A stretch of DNA of 52,950 nucleotides from Bacteroidales bacterium UBA2861 (GCA_002350615.1 DEFD01000007.1:57431-110380), one strand, 5' to 3'. Positions 7,928 through 17,206 are shown, numbered from the stretch's first letter. The notes: generated by a model not told the origin, from the letters alone. A program made the numbers and translations.

Positions 7928-10900
7928 ACATACGTACTTTCATCGACCGCCCCATCCTTTCAGGGGTTATTTCCGTCCTGATCCTCATAGTGGGTCTCAT
8001 CGCCCTGCTCCAGCTGCCGCTGGAGCGCTTCCCGGACATAGCTCCACCTACAGTCAATGTGATTTCGCGTTTTACCGGAGCGAGTGCCGAGACTACCCAA
8101 AAGAGCGTCGTCGTCCCTCTGGAAGAGTCCATCAACGGAGTGGAGCACATGCTCTATATGACGAGCAAGGCTTCCAACGAAGGACAGGGTAGCATTACCA
8201 TCTACTTCGAGCAAGGGACCGATCCCGACATGGCGGTGGTAAACGTCCAGAACCGTGTTTCCGAAGCCACGCCGCAGCTGCCTTCCGACGTTACCAAATC
8301 GGGCGTTACCGTCCGCAAACGCCAGAACAGTACCCTGATGATGATATCTCTCTACAGCCCGAACGATGCGTACGAGAGCAATTTCCTCACCAACTACATG
8401 CAAATCAACGTCGAACCCCGGCTCAGCAGGATCCCCGGCGTCGGCGAAGTGAATATCTGGGGTGCGAGGTATTCAATGCGTATATGGCTCGATCCCGGAA
8501 AGATGGCCATGTATTCCCTGGTGCCCTCCGATATCGTAGCGGTGCTGGGGGAGCAGAACATCGAATCCCCGACCGGGAAACTGGGAAGCCAGTCCGAGAA
8601 CGTGTTCATGTACACGCTCAAATACCGCGGGCGTTACGAGAAGGAAGAGGATTACGAAAATTTCGTGGTCAAATCCCTTCCGGACGGAAGTCTTCTCCGG
8701 CTCGGTGACGTGGCGAAAGTGGAACTGGGTGCACTTAGTTATACATTCTTCAGTGAAGTCAACGGTCATCCGGCCTGCAACTGCCAGATAGTGCAGACCT
8801 CCGGATCCAATGCCAACGAGGTTATCACGCAGGTGGAAAAGGTCCTTGAGGAAGTGTCCCGGGATCTCCCGAAAGGGATGAAGATGGAAATAGTGATGAG
8901 CGCAAAGGATTTCCTGGACGCCTCCATCGCCGAGGTCGTGAAGACTCTTTTCATAGCCATCCTGCTTGTAGTGCTGGTAGTATTCTTCTTCCTCCACGAC
9001 CTGCGGGCTACGCTTATTCCTTCCATCTCCATAATAGTTTCGCTTGTAGGGACTTTTGCATTTATCTATGCCGCAGGTTTTAGTCTGAATCTGCTTACGC
9101 TGTTCGCGCTGGTACTGGTCATAGGCACTGTGGTGGATGACTCCATCATTGTGGTGGAAGCGGTCCAGGCGAAGTTCGACGAAGGCATAACCAGCCCCTA
9201 TAAGGCGGCGGTCGAGGCCATGAAGGGACTCTCTGCCGCAATCATCGCCAATACTCTGGTCTTCATGGCGGTATTCGTCCCCGTCTGTTTCATGGGAGGC
9301 ACCGCCGGCGTTTTCTACACCCAGTTCGGTCTTACCATGGCTGTGGCGGTGGGAATCTCCTGCCTTAACTCCCTGACGCTGAGTCCGGCCCTCTGTGCCC
9401 TCATCATGAAACCGGGCTCGTCCGACAATCGTTTCCACCGTGCTTTCAACCGCTATTTCTTCTCGCTTGTGGACGGCTTCGGCAGGTGGATCACCTGGCT
9501 GTTCAAGCATAAGTGGATTACCTGGCTTCTCCTCGCCGCTTCGGTGGGCGGACTGTGGTATATGCTGGTGAGTACCAAGACCGGTCTTGTGCCTCAGGAA
9601 GACATGGGGTCCATAACAGTGAGCGTGCGCGCAGCCCCCGGAACCAATCTCGAGGAGACCTCCCGCATCATGGACCAGGTGGAAGAAGCCATCAGGGACA
9701 TCCCTCAGCTGCAGCTCTACTCCCGTATCACCGGTTCCGGAGGCAGGGGAGAGTCCAGTGCGGCGGCGGGAAGCTTTACCCTGCGTCTTAAAAACTGGGA
9801 TCAGCGAAAAGGCCCGGAGGACGATATAGAGTCCATTATTTCAGAAATTTACCGGCGTACCGCCCATATTTCCGCCGCTACCATCCGCCTTAACCAGCCG
9901 CCTATGATTTCTGGCTATGGTATGGGAAGTGGTTTCGAACTCTATGTCCAGGACAAGAAGGGCGGCACTGTGGAAGATCTTTTCAAATATACTCGTCAGT
10001 TCATTCATGCCCTGGACGAGCGTCCCGAGATTTCTAGGGCATACACCAACTTCGATACCAAGTATCCGCAATATACGGTTGAGGTAGATGCCGCCCTTTG
10101 CAAGCGCAACGGCGTGTCTCCAAAAGACGTGCTGGGAGTTCTCTCTTCCTATCTCGGCGGCAATTATGCCTCCAATTTCAACCGCTTCACAAAGCTCTAC
10201 AGGGTAATGGTCCAGGCTTCTCCGGAGTTCAGGGAAGACCTTGCCGACATAGACAATATGTATGTGCGGAATTCTTCCGGAGAAATGTCGCCGATAGGCC
10301 AGTACCTTACTTTTACAAAGGTATATGGATCCGAGACACTGGAGCGTTTCAATCTTTTCCCCGCAATTGCGGTTTACGGCCAGAACGGAAACGGCTACAG
10401 CTCGGGGCAGGCTATAAAGGCAATCAGGGAAGTGGCCGCGGAAGTGCTTCCGGAGGGGTATGGATATGAATTCGGCGGTATGTCCAGGGAAGAAGCGGCC
10501 GGTGGAACGAGCAACACGGCGATGATATTCGCTCTCTGCCTTGTTTTCATCTACCTTATCCTTTGCGCCCTGTATGAAAGCATAATGATCCCGCTGGCGG
10601 TGATCCTTTCCGTGCCGATGGGCCTTGCAGGAAGCTTCCTCTTCGCAAGGTGGTGGGGCCTTGAAAACAATATCTATCTGCAGATCGGACTCATCATGCT
10701 CATAGGCCTTCTTGCGAAGACGGCCGTGCTTGTCACGGAGTATGCTTCCCGCAGGCGCGATATCGGCATGAGCATAACCGGAGCGGCCCTGTCCTCCGCC
10801 AAAGCGCGTCTTCGTCCGGTGCTCATGACCTCGCTTACCATGATCATAGGTCTGCTGCCGCTGGTTTTCGCAAGCGGAGTCGGCGCCAACGGTAACCGTT

Positions 10901-11064
10901 CGGTGGGAGTTGGAGCCGCCGGAGGTATGCTGGTAGGCACCATCGCCATACTTTTCATCACCCCGGTGCTGTTCATTATATTCGAATATATCCAGGAACG
11001 TTTCGGAAGCGGCCGCAGACGCCCTTCGCTTACCGAGACCAGTGAAGAGGAGGTGGGAGAATGA
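7924..11064 (+). CDS. RND family hydrophobe/amphiphile efflux permease (AcrB/MexB-like)
   Basis: A 1046-residue proton-driven inner-membrane transporter, the expected length for the HAE1 family. It opens with the canonical MNIRTFIDRPILSGVISVLILIVG and carries the TM4 proton-relay Asp pair in GTVVDDSIIVVEAV (about residues 405-406) and the TM10 Lys in GLLAKTAVLVTEYA. Two large periplasmic loops and twelve membrane segments are evident. It overlaps the adaptor gene by 4 nt upstream and the outer-membrane factor gene by 4 nt downstream. The intact pump is probably a multidrug or bile/detergent exporter, an inference from family and gut-type lineage. Confidence 0.95.
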   Translation: MNIRTFIDRPILSGVISVLILIVGLIALLQLPLERFPDIAPPTVNVISRFTGASAETTQKSVVVPLEESINGVEHMLYMTSKASNEGQGSITIYFEQGTDPDMAVVNVQNRVSEATPQLPSDVTKSGVTVRKRQNSTLMMISLYSPNDAYESNFLTNYMQINVEPRLSRIPGVGEVNIWGARYSMRIWLDPGKMAMYSLVPSDIVAVLGEQNIESPTGKLGSQSENVFMYTLKYRGRYEKEEDYENFVVKSLPDGSLLRLGDVAKVELGALSYTFFSEVNGHPACNCQIVQTSGSNANEVITQVEKVLEEVSRDLPKGMKMEIVMSAKDFLDASIAEVVKTLFIAILLVVLVVFFFLHDLRATLIPSISIIVSLVGTFAFIYAAGFSLNLLTLFALVLVIGTVVDDSIIVVEAVQAKFDEGITSPYKAAVEAMKGLSAAIIANTLVFMAVFVPVCFMGGTAGVFYTQFGLTMAVAVGISCLNSLTLSPALCALIMKPGSSDNRFHRAFNRYFFSLVDGFGRWITWLFKHKWITWLLLAASVGGLWYMLVSTKTGLVPQEDMGSITVSVRAAPGTNLEETSRIMDQVEEAIRDIPQLQLYSRITGSGGRGESSAAAGSFTLRLKNWDQRKGPEDDIESIISEIYRRTAHISAATIRLNQPPMISGYGMGSGFELYVQDKKGGTVEDLFKYTRQFIHALDERPEISRAYTNFDTKYPQYTVEVDAALCKRNGVSPKDVLGVLSSYLGGNYASNFNRFTKLYRVMVQASPEFREDLADIDNMYVRNSSGEMSPIGQYLTFTKVYGSETLERFNLFPAIAVYGQNGNGYSSGQAIKAIREVAAEVLPEGYGYEFGGMSREEAAGGTSNTAMIFALCLVFIYLILCALYESIMIPLAVILSVPMGLAGSFLFARWWGLENNIYLQIGLIMLIGLLAKTAVLVTEYASRRRDIGMSITGAALSSAKARLRPVLMTSLTMIIGLLPLVFASGVGANGNRSVGVGAAGGMLVGTIAILFITPVLFIIFEYIQERFGSGRRRPSLTETSEEEVGE

Positions 11065-12395
11065 GAAAGATCGCACTGCTGATTGTCGCGCTGGCAACCC
11101 TTTCATCTTGCGGACTTTACAAGAAGTTCGAGAAGCCTGTTTTCGAAGATATAGGGGAGACTGATTCATTGTCCGTCATTTCATGGAGGGAAATGTTCAC
11201 GGATCTCGCCCTGCAGGCTCTTATAGACACCGCACTCGAGAACAACATAGACATCAAGACCGCGCATCTGCGTCTGGACCAGGCCAGGGAGAGCCTCAGA
11301 AGCGCCAGGGCGGCATGGTGGCCTTCCGTGTCGGTCAATGCCGCCGCGGGTGTACCGAATACTCCGCTTGACGCATCTCCGGAAACCTACCTTTCCCTCG
11401 GCGCCAGGGCGGACTGGCAGTTGGATATATTTGGCACAAGGCTCAATACAGGCCGCAAGGCCGCAGCTGCCGCTGAAAGGAGCGAGGCCTATGCGAGGGC
11501 GGTAAGGACCGACCTGATAGCCTCGGTGGCGCAGTCTTATTACACCCTGGCTTCACTCGACGAGCAGCTGAGGATAAATGAGGAAGCCGCTAATACTTGG
11601 GAATCCACCATAAGGGTGCTTTCCTCACTGAAAGCTGCTGGAAAGACCAATGAGGTGGCAGTCCTTCAGGCGGAGGCCCGCAAACTTAGGATACAGTCTT
11701 CGGTCGTGGCCCTGCGCAGGGCCGTGAATGCATCTGAAAATGCCCTGAACCTTCTCCTCGGCCGCGGGCCTGTGAGCATCGTGAGGGATTCCCTCGGTTC
11801 CGCTTCCTTCCCTGAAGATTTCCTTTCTTCCATTCCTCTGGGAACGATAGCCTCGAGGCCGGACGTGCGTTCCGCCGAATTCGCACTGGCTGAGGCCTGT
11901 TACGATGTAAATGTTGCAAGGTCTGCGCTTTATCCCTCCGTATCCCTTTCGGGCACGCTCGGATGGAATTCTTCTACGGGCAGGATTTCTGAACCGTCCG
12001 CATGGATATGGAATGCCCTTGCTTCGCTGGGGCAGCCGGTGTTTGCGGCCAGGGCCAACCGGAGCCGCCTTGAAATAGCCCGCTCGGAAGCGGAAATCGC
12101 CAAGCTCCAGTACAGGCAGACGCTTTTGAAGGCGGGGAACGAGGTCAATGACGCAATCGCTGCCTGCCAGGCTGCAAAAGAAAGGATAGAACTTGACAGC
12201 AAGCAGCAGGAAGCCCTGCAGAAGGTGGTGGAGAGGATAGAGCTCCTCATGAAGTATTCCACGACCACCTATCTGGAAGTCCTTACCGCCCAGCAGTCTT
12301 TCCTGGATGCCGAGCTCAGTCTTGTCGCAGGCAAGAAGGACCTGGTGGACGCCTACATCGCACTCTACCGTGCCGTGGGCGGCGGCGCTTTCTGA
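11061..12395 (+). CDS. RND efflux outer-membrane factor (TolC/OprM family lipoprotein)
   Basis: A 444-residue outer-membrane channel subunit of the OprM/NodT type. The signal MRKIALLIVALATLSSC gives a lipidated Cys at residue 17. Two repeats of the TolC helical hairpin are visible (NIDIKTAHLRLDQARESLRSARAAWWPSVSVNAA and SRPDVRSAEFALAEACYDVNVARSALYPSVSLSG), each ending in the PSVS strand motif. It is the last gene of the six-gene operon. The stop lies 1 nt from the stop of the convergent mtnN; an imperfect hairpin at 12399-12423 is the only terminator-like structure there. Confidence 0.93.
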   Translation: MRKIALLIVALATLSSCGLYKKFEKPVFEDIGETDSLSVISWREMFTDLALQALIDTALENNIDIKTAHLRLDQARESLRSARAAWWPSVSVNAAAGVPNTPLDASPETYLSLGARADWQLDIFGTRLNTGRKAAAAAERSEAYARAVRTDLIASVAQSYYTLASLDEQLRINEEAANTWESTIRVLSSLKAAGKTNEVAVLQAEARKLRIQSSVVALRRAVNASENALNLLLGRGPVSIVRDSLGSASFPEDFLSSIPLGTIASRPDVRSAEFALAEACYDVNVARSALYPSVSLSGTLGWNSSTGRISEPSAWIWNALASLGQPVFAARANRSRLEIARSEAEIAKLQYRQTLLKAGNEVNDAIAACQAAKERIELDSKQQEALQKVVERIELLMKYSTTTYLEVLTAQQSFLDAELSLVAGKKDLVDAYIALYRAVGGGAF

Positions 12396-12396
12396 G

Positions 12397-13038
12397 TTAT
12401 AGAAGCTTGAGGAAGCTTTCTATCGCCGCAAATGAATTGTCGGCCAGCTGTGACCAGAAATTGTCGTACTCCTGCTGATGGTTCTCTCCGGCCACATCGC
12501 TGATGATCCGCAAACTAAGGAAAGGAATGCCGTGAAGATGGCAGACCTGGGCTATGGAACCTGATTCCATGTCAACGGCGAGGGCTTCCGGGAAATGCTT
12601 CAGTATTGCATCTCCCTGCTCCTTCGTCGCGATGAAATAATCTCCGCTTGTAACCAGCCCCGTCTTGATCCCGGGTACGGAAGATGCCGTTTCCAGCAGG
12701 TGAGGGTCGCATTTGAACCTTGCAGGAAAGCCTTGTACCTGGCCGTATTCGTTTCCTTCACCGCACCATACATCGTGGTAAACCACTTCCGTAGCGGCTA
12801 TGCAGTCCATAGACTTGAGACTGTCTGAGAGCCCTCCGGCCACACCGCTGTTCACTATGGCGTCCAACTGGCGGGAAGCGATGAGGTTTTCCGCTTTTAT
12901 GGCGGAGTTTACTTTGCCCATTCCGCTGTGGGCAAGAACTATTTCGTTGTTTCCGAGACGCCCTTCACTCCTGCCTCCCAGAAGTTTGCAGAGCTCTTCA
13001 TATTCCCTGTCCAGGGCCGCTATTATGCCGATTCTCAT
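12397..13038 (-). CDS. mtnN: 5'-methylthioadenosine/S-adenosylhomocysteine nucleosidase
   Basis: A 213-residue cytosolic hydrolase that cleaves adenine from methylthioadenosine and S-adenosylhomocysteine, detoxifying methylation by-products and feeding methionine salvage. Family marks are MRIGIIAALDREYEEL at the N terminus, NSGVAGGL, the substrate-binding Glu in VDMESGSIAQVC, and the catalytic Asp in RIISDVAG. The frame opens at 13077, but the ATG at 13038 gives the standard family N terminus. It is monocistronic and convergent with the efflux operon. No convincing TAnnTTTG element precedes it. Confidence 0.92.
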   Translation of the reverse strand: MRIGIIAALDREYEELCKLLGGRSEGRLGNNEIVLAHSGMGKVNSAIKAENLIASRQLDAIVNSGVAGGLSDSLKSMDCIAATEVVYHDVWCGEGNEYGQVQGFPARFKCDPHLLETASSVPGIKTGLVTSGDYFIATKEQGDAILKHFPEALAVDMESGSIAQVCHLHGIPFLSLRIISDVAGENHQQEYDNFWSQLADNSFAAIESFLKLL

Positions 13039-13104
13039 AATTGTAAATAAGTCGATAATGCAATACTTTTTTGCCACAGAGGATACCGGATGGCGAAAAT
13101 AATT

Positions 13105-13112
13105 TATCTTTG
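13105..13112 (+). promoter_or_regulatory. -7 element of the outer-membrane barrel gene
   Basis: TATCTTTG placed 39 bp before the ATG at 13152, giving a leader of roughly 35 nt rich in A and T just before the start. Confidence 0.65.
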
Positions 13113-13151
13113 CAGCCGCAAAGTTAGAAAACCTTTTTAAATTTTTGAATT

Positions 13152-13667
13152 ATGAAAAAAGTTTTGACAGTTATCGCAGCGGCTTTTGTCGCAGTTGCCG
13201 CTCACGCACAGTTCTATGCTGGTGGCGCAATCGGTTTCCAGAGCGGAGACAATTCTTATTTCGTAGTTGCTCCTGAGGCTGGTTACAGCTTCAACGATCA
13301 GTTCTCCGTAGGTGCAGTGGTAGGATTCGGCACATTCAAGGATTCTCACAATCAGTTCACCATCAACCCCTATGTCCGTTGGACTTTTGCCGACTGGTCT
13401 CCCGTTAAGCTCTTCCTTGACGGTTCATTCGATTTCACCAGCCTCCATCTCGACAATGCGGACAAGACCTACAGCTGCATTCAGTTTGGAGTCAAGCCTG
13501 GCGTGGCTCTTCCTCTCAATGAAAAACTCAGCCTTGTCGCACATCTCGGATTCATAGGATTTGCTTCCGTTGATGACGATATCAACGGCTGGGCAAGCTA
13601 CCAGGACGGGTTCGGCGCCAACTTCAGCGGCAACGACCTGACCTTCGGAGTATACTACAATTTCTAG
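13152..13667 (+). CDS. Small outer-membrane beta-barrel protein
   Basis: A 171-residue exported protein with the signal peptide MKKVLTVIAAAFVAVAAHAQ. The mature part is a series of amphipathic strands with aromatic girdles (FYAGGAIGFQSGDNSYFVVAPEAGYSF, NQFTINPYVRWTF, LTFGVYYNF) and ends in Phe, the usual terminus of barrel proteins recognised by BAM. Size suggests an eight-stranded OmpX/OmpW-like barrel. It is monocistronic, with its own promoter and a strong terminator. Function is unknown; such barrels may be structural or adhesive. Confidence 0.8.
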   Translation: MKKVLTVIAAAFVAVAAHAQFYAGGAIGFQSGDNSYFVVAPEAGYSFNDQFSVGAVVGFGTFKDSHNQFTINPYVRWTFADWSPVKLFLDGSFDFTSLHLDNADKTYSCIQFGVKPGVALPLNEKLSLVAHLGFIGFASVDDDINGWASYQDGFGANFSGNDLTFGVYYNF

Positions 13668-13694
13668 GATTGAATAAGACAATTTGTTCAAATC

Positions 13695-13726
13695 AACCGG
13701 TCTGCCGACAGCAGGCCGGTTTTTTT
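13695..13726 (+). terminator. Intrinsic terminator of the barrel gene
   Basis: An 11-bp stem (arms 13695-13705 and 13711-13721, one G-U pair) with a 5-nt loop, followed by a run of T to 13726. It lies 27 bp after the barrel stop codon and immediately before the next promoter. Confidence 0.85.
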
Positions 13727-13728
13727 AT

Positions 13729-13736
13729 TATATTTG
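13729..13736 (+). promoter_or_regulatory. -7 element of the beta-galactosidase gene
   Basis: TATATTTG lies 25 bp before the ATG at 13762 and abuts the preceding terminator's T run. No -33 TTTG is present at the expected spacing. Confidence 0.65.
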
Positions 13737-13761
13737 TGTGATTTAAAAACTGAATGTTCCG

Positions 13762-16700
13762 ATGACAAACCTGATTGTTCTTTTATCTCTTCTTTCGGCG
13801 CTTCCTCACCATCTGGACATCAACGCTACGAGCGTGGGGGCGCAGACAAAACGGACTGAAACAGTATTTTTCCCCTCCGAGAAACAGGCCTTGTCCTGCA
13901 GGATGGAAGACAGCCCGTGGTATTTGGACCTGAACGGCAAATGGGATTTCGCCTTCTTCGAGAAGGGCGTTTCCGGCGAGGCTGACAAGCTTCCGGTAAT
14001 AGACAAGTGGCAGGATATCGATGTCCCCGGAAACTGGGAGAGGCAAGGCTTCGGCACGGCCATTTACAGGAATATCCCTTATGAGTTTTCGGTCGGACGC
14101 CCGATTCCTCCCGCACTGCCGGACAGTATTCCCACGGGTATCTATCGCCGCAAATTCTCAATCCCTTCCTCCTGGAACGGCAGGGAAGTCTATCTGAATC
14201 TCTGCGCGGCCAAGTCCGGAGTGTATGTGTTTGTCAACGGGAAATTCGCCGGTTACAGCGAAGATTCCAAGAACCTTGCCCGTTTCGACATCAAGCCCTT
14301 CCTCAAGGATGGGGAAAACGAACTCTGCCTTAAGATATATCGCTGGAGTACGGGCTCATATCTCGAGTGCCAGGATTTCTGGCGCATCAGCGGCATTGAA
14401 AGGGATGTTTATCTCAGCAGCGAAGCTTCTGCAACTGCCGAGCCTTTCGATTTCGATGTGATTTCCACCCTGGACGAAACCCTTTCAGACGGCCTTCTGA
14501 GCCTGTCTGCGAATATTCCCGGCGTGTCTTTCAAACTCCTTGACAAGAACGGGGAGGAGATTGCCCGCGGAGATGTGCCCTGCGCACCGGCAGCGTCTGC
14601 CGCAGAAGTGCTGGCGAGGATTCCGCAGGTCCGCAAATGGACTGCCGAGACTCCCGAACTCTATACTTTGCTTCTGTGCAAGGACGGTGAATTTACCCGT
14701 TTCGACATAGGATTCAGGCGGCTTGAGTTGAAGGGAGACCTCTTCCTGGTAAACGGGCAGCCGGTCAAGTTCAAAGGAGTCAATCTGCACGAACACAATC
14801 AGTTTACCGGCCATTATACCGACAGGGAGTATATCCGCGAAAACCTGCTCCTCATGCGCAAGCTCAACGTGAATGCCATCCGCACCTGCCATTATCCGCA
14901 GCCCCGGGCATTCTATGAACTTTGTGACAGCATCGGCTTCTATGTCTATGATGAAGCGAATATAGAGACTCATGGAATGGGTTATGGCGAAGAATCCCTG
15001 GCTCATTTCCCTGAATGGTATCCCAAGCATATCGACCGTGTCCTCAATATGTATTACAGGACACGCAATTACCCCTGCGTCACTATTCTTTCCCTTGGAA
15101 ACGAAGCGGGACACGGCGTGAATTTCGAAAAATGCTACACTGCGTTGAAAGAGAAGGAAATGGCCGGCCAGAACCGTCCCGTCGTATATGAGAGGGCCAA
15201 GCATACGAAGTTCTCCGATTTCCTCAATCCCATGTATCCCACCGCGGACTGGTTCAAGGAGAAAGGCATGAACCCCGTCGGAAAGCCCGTGATTCCCTGC
15301 GAGTATGCGCATGCGATGGGCAATTCTACAGGATCCCTGGATCTGCAGTGGCAGTATATCTATTCGTATCCGAATCTTCAGGGCGGCTTTATCTGGGACT
15401 GGATAGACCAGGGCCTTGCAGAGAGGGACAAATACGGAAACAAGTACTGGACTTATGGCGGCGACTATGGTCCGGACTGGCTTCCGAGCGATTATAATTT
15501 CTGCTGCAACGGTGTCGTCAATCCGGATCTCAATCCCCATCCGGGTGCCACGGAAGTCAAATTCTGCTATCAGGATATCGATATCCGGCCTTCGGCTGAA
15601 GGAGATGGTGTGTGGACGGTATTCAACCGCCATTATTTCCGCAGCCTCGAGGGCTTCAGCCTGAAATGGAACTTCTTCGTTGACGGTGAGCTGCGCCAAA
15701 GCGGCGAAAAGGCCTTGAGCGCGGCTCCCCAGAGTGCGGAAGAAATCAAGCCGGACTTCGTCCTTCCTGCAGAAGGAAACGCATGGATCGACTTCAGCGT
15801 GTGCACCACCGCTCCGGAACGCGGACTCCCTGCCGGATTCGAGATTGCTTCCGGACAGAGCGTACTCAGGAGCCATTCGAATCTTCCAGCCTTCCGCAAA
15901 TGCGCCGACAAGGGTACAACGGTGCGGATTGCGAAGAAAGACAGCGGTTCCGTTGTGATAGTGAAGGCTTCCGGCGCCAAACTGCACTTTGATTCTGCTT
16001 CAGGCAAAGTGCTGAAGTACAAGGTCCGCGGCAAGAATCTGATTTCCAAACGCTACGGACTCCATCCCGAGTTCTGGCGCGCACCCGTCGATAACGACTG
16101 GGGCGACGGTATGCCTCTGAGAGCAGGAGATTGGCGGATGGAGAATTACAGGCCCGAATCCGTAGAAACTGAGAACAATTCCGAAGGGGGAGTGATAACC
16201 GCCGTGTATCGTCTTCCTTACGGCTGTTCTATGAAGGTCCGCTACATCCTTTCTCCTGAAGGGGTGCTCAGGATAGAATCCGCCTTCAAGGGAAATCCTG
16301 AATCGAATAAGGATATCCCCCGCATCGGATTCCGTACAAGGCTCCGTCCTTGCGCCGACAGGTTCCGCTATCTAGGACTCGGACCCGGCGAAAACTACTG
16401 CGACCGCAGGGCGTCGGCCCGTTATGGAATATGGGAAGGAAAGGCTTCGGAGAACTGCTATCCCTACGTCAGGCCGCAGGAAACCGGCCACAGGACGGGT
16501 TGCGACTGGCTCAAGATAGGGAAGTTGCTTGTCGAGTCCGACGAGGCTTTCGAGTTCAATGCGCTTCGTGTAAGCATAGAGGACCTTGATGCGCGTGTGG
16601 ATGAGAACAGCCCGCTTGCGATGAGGAAGATGGAGTATCCCAAGGAGAGTTTCAAACCGATAGCGGTTGATGGTTACGGCCGTCCCGTCGTCGAAAAGCG

Positions 16701-16869
16701 TGCGCACGTGAACGACATTCACAAAAGGCATTTCGTCGAGCTCTGCATCGATTACCGCATGACAGGAGTCGGAGGCTATAACAGTTGGGGCAAAAGACCG
16801 GAACCTTCCCGTACACTGTGGGCGAAAGAGGATTACAGTTTTGCCTTTACTCTCGGGAGAACTAAATAA
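13762..16869 (+). CDS. Glycoside hydrolase family 2 beta-galactosidase, probably exported
   Basis: A 1035-residue LacZ-type enzyme that hydrolyses terminal beta-galactosides. Domain order is normal: jelly-roll sugar-binding domain (WYLDLNGKWDFAFFEK; VPGNWERQGFG), Ig-like domain, TIM barrel, second Ig-like domain, and the C-terminal beta-sandwich of long LacZ enzymes. The acid/base Glu is E448 (SLGNEAGHG) and the nucleophile E514 (IPCEYAHAMGN). The N terminus MTNLIVLLSLLSALPHHL is hydrophobic enough for export to the periplasm. It has its own promoter and no SusC/SusD neighbours, so it is not part of a polysaccharide utilisation locus within this window. Host glycans or lactose are possible substrates. 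Confidence 0.93.
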   Translation: MTNLIVLLSLLSALPHHLDINATSVGAQTKRTETVFFPSEKQALSCRMEDSPWYLDLNGKWDFAFFEKGVSGEADKLPVIDKWQDIDVPGNWERQGFGTAIYRNIPYEFSVGRPIPPALPDSIPTGIYRRKFSIPSSWNGREVYLNLCAAKSGVYVFVNGKFAGYSEDSKNLARFDIKPFLKDGENELCLKIYRWSTGSYLECQDFWRISGIERDVYLSSEASATAEPFDFDVISTLDETLSDGLLSLSANIPGVSFKLLDKNGEEIARGDVPCAPAASAAEVLARIPQVRKWTAETPELYTLLLCKDGEFTRFDIGFRRLELKGDLFLVNGQPVKFKGVNLHEHNQFTGHYTDREYIRENLLLMRKLNVNAIRTCHYPQPRAFYELCDSIGFYVYDEANIETHGMGYGEESLAHFPEWYPKHIDRVLNMYYRTRNYPCVTILSLGNEAGHGVNFEKCYTALKEKEMAGQNRPVVYERAKHTKFSDFLNPMYPTADWFKEKGMNPVGKPVIPCEYAHAMGNSTGSLDLQWQYIYSYPNLQGGFIWDWIDQGLAERDKYGNKYWTYGGDYGPDWLPSDYNFCCNGVVNPDLNPHPGATEVKFCYQDIDIRPSAEGDGVWTVFNRHYFRSLEGFSLKWNFFVDGELRQSGEKALSAAPQSAEEIKPDFVLPAEGNAWIDFSVCTTAPERGLPAGFEIASGQSVLRSHSNLPAFRKCADKGTTVRIAKKDSGSVVIVKASGAKLHFDSASGKVLKYKVRGKNLISKRYGLHPEFWRAPVDNDWGDGMPLRAGDWRMENYRPESVETENNSEGGVITAVYRLPYGCSMKVRYILSPEGVLRIESAFKGNPESNKDIPRIGFRTRLRPCADRFRYLGLGPGENYCDRRASARYGIWEGKASENCYPYVRPQETGHRTGCDWLKIGKLLVESDEAFEFNALRVSIEDLDARVDENSPLAMRKMEYPKESFKPIAVDGYGRPVVEKRAHVNDIHKRHFVELCIDYRMTGVGGYNSWGKRPEPSRTLWAKEDYSFAFTLGRTK

Positions 16870-16872
16870 TTT

Positions 16873-16903
16873 TTTGCAAGAATAAAAAATTGGTGTATCT
16901 TTG
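16873..16903 (+). promoter_or_regulatory. Promoter of the tRNA-Cys / tRNA-Val transcript
   Basis: TTTG at 16873-16876, 19 bp, then TATCTTTG at 16896-16903: both parts of the Bacteroidales sigma consensus at ideal spacing, 21 bp before tRNA-Cys. Confidence 0.85.
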
Positions 16904-16924
16904 CAATCCCTTTGCAGGGATACC

Positions 16925-16995
16925 GGTGCGATGGCCGAGCGGTTAGGCACAGGTCTGCAAAACCTGGTACAGCGGTTCGATTCCGCTTCGCACCT
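16925..16995 (+). tRNA. tRNA-Cys (anticodon GCA)
   Basis: A 71-nt tRNA with a fully paired 7-bp acceptor stem (16925-16931 with 16988-16994), anticodon stem CAGGT/ACCTG, loop CTGCAAA giving anticodon GCA, and GGTTCGATTCC in the T arm. Discriminator T; the 3' CCA is not encoded and must be added by the Cca enzyme. Only 7 nt separate it from tRNA-Val. Confidence 0.95.
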
Positions 16996-17002
16996 CCGAT
17001 TT

Positions 17003-17077
17003 GAGGGTTTAGCTCAGTTGGTTCAGAGCGCTTGCTTGACAGGCAAGAGGTCACTGGTTCAAATCCAGTAATCCTCA
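17003..17077 (+). tRNA. tRNA-Val (anticodon GAC)
   Basis: A 75-nt tRNA with acceptor arms 17003-17009 and 17070-17076 (one G-U pair), anticodon stem CTTGC/GCAAG, loop TTGACAG giving anticodon GAC, and T arm GGTTCAAATCC. Discriminator A; CCA is not encoded. It is co-transcribed with tRNA-Cys. Confidence 0.95.
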
Positions 17078-17118
17078 CACAGAAAAATGGACGTCCTTTG
17101 GCGTCCATTTTTCGTGTG
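17076..17118 (+). terminator. Stem-loop after tRNA-Val
   Basis: Outer arms CACAC (17076-17080) and GTGTG (17114-17118) enclose an inner 10-bp stem (17083-17092 and 17103-17112) with T-rich 3' sequence. It overlaps the last bases of tRNA-Val, and its core is duplicated at 17183-17206. Confidence 0.7.
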
Positions 17119-17206
17119 AGGCAAGAGCCTTTATCGTGGGGCTCTGCCCCACACCCTGCGGCCTTACGGCCGGCCTTCGGCTTGGACGTCCTTTGGCGTC
17201 CATTTT
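17088..17206 (+). repeat. Hairpin chain bounded by 24-bp direct repeats
   Basis: The same 24-bp sequence (starting TGGACGTCCTTTGGCG, itself able to fold) occurs at 17088-17111 and 17183-17206. Between the copies lie a perfect 7-bp hairpin with a TCT loop (17136-17152) and a run of short GGCC-based palindromes (about 17158-17182). No ORF fits it. It resembles REP-like palindromic intergenic elements. Confidence 0.6.

Noticed and set aside
8473..11169. Long minus-strand frames opposite the RND permease
   Set aside because: Histidine- and glycine-rich shadow translations of conserved membrane helices.
14485..15987. 500-codon open frame antisense to the beta-galactosidase gene
   Set aside because: Antisense shadow of a well-supported GH2 gene; no promoter or motif.
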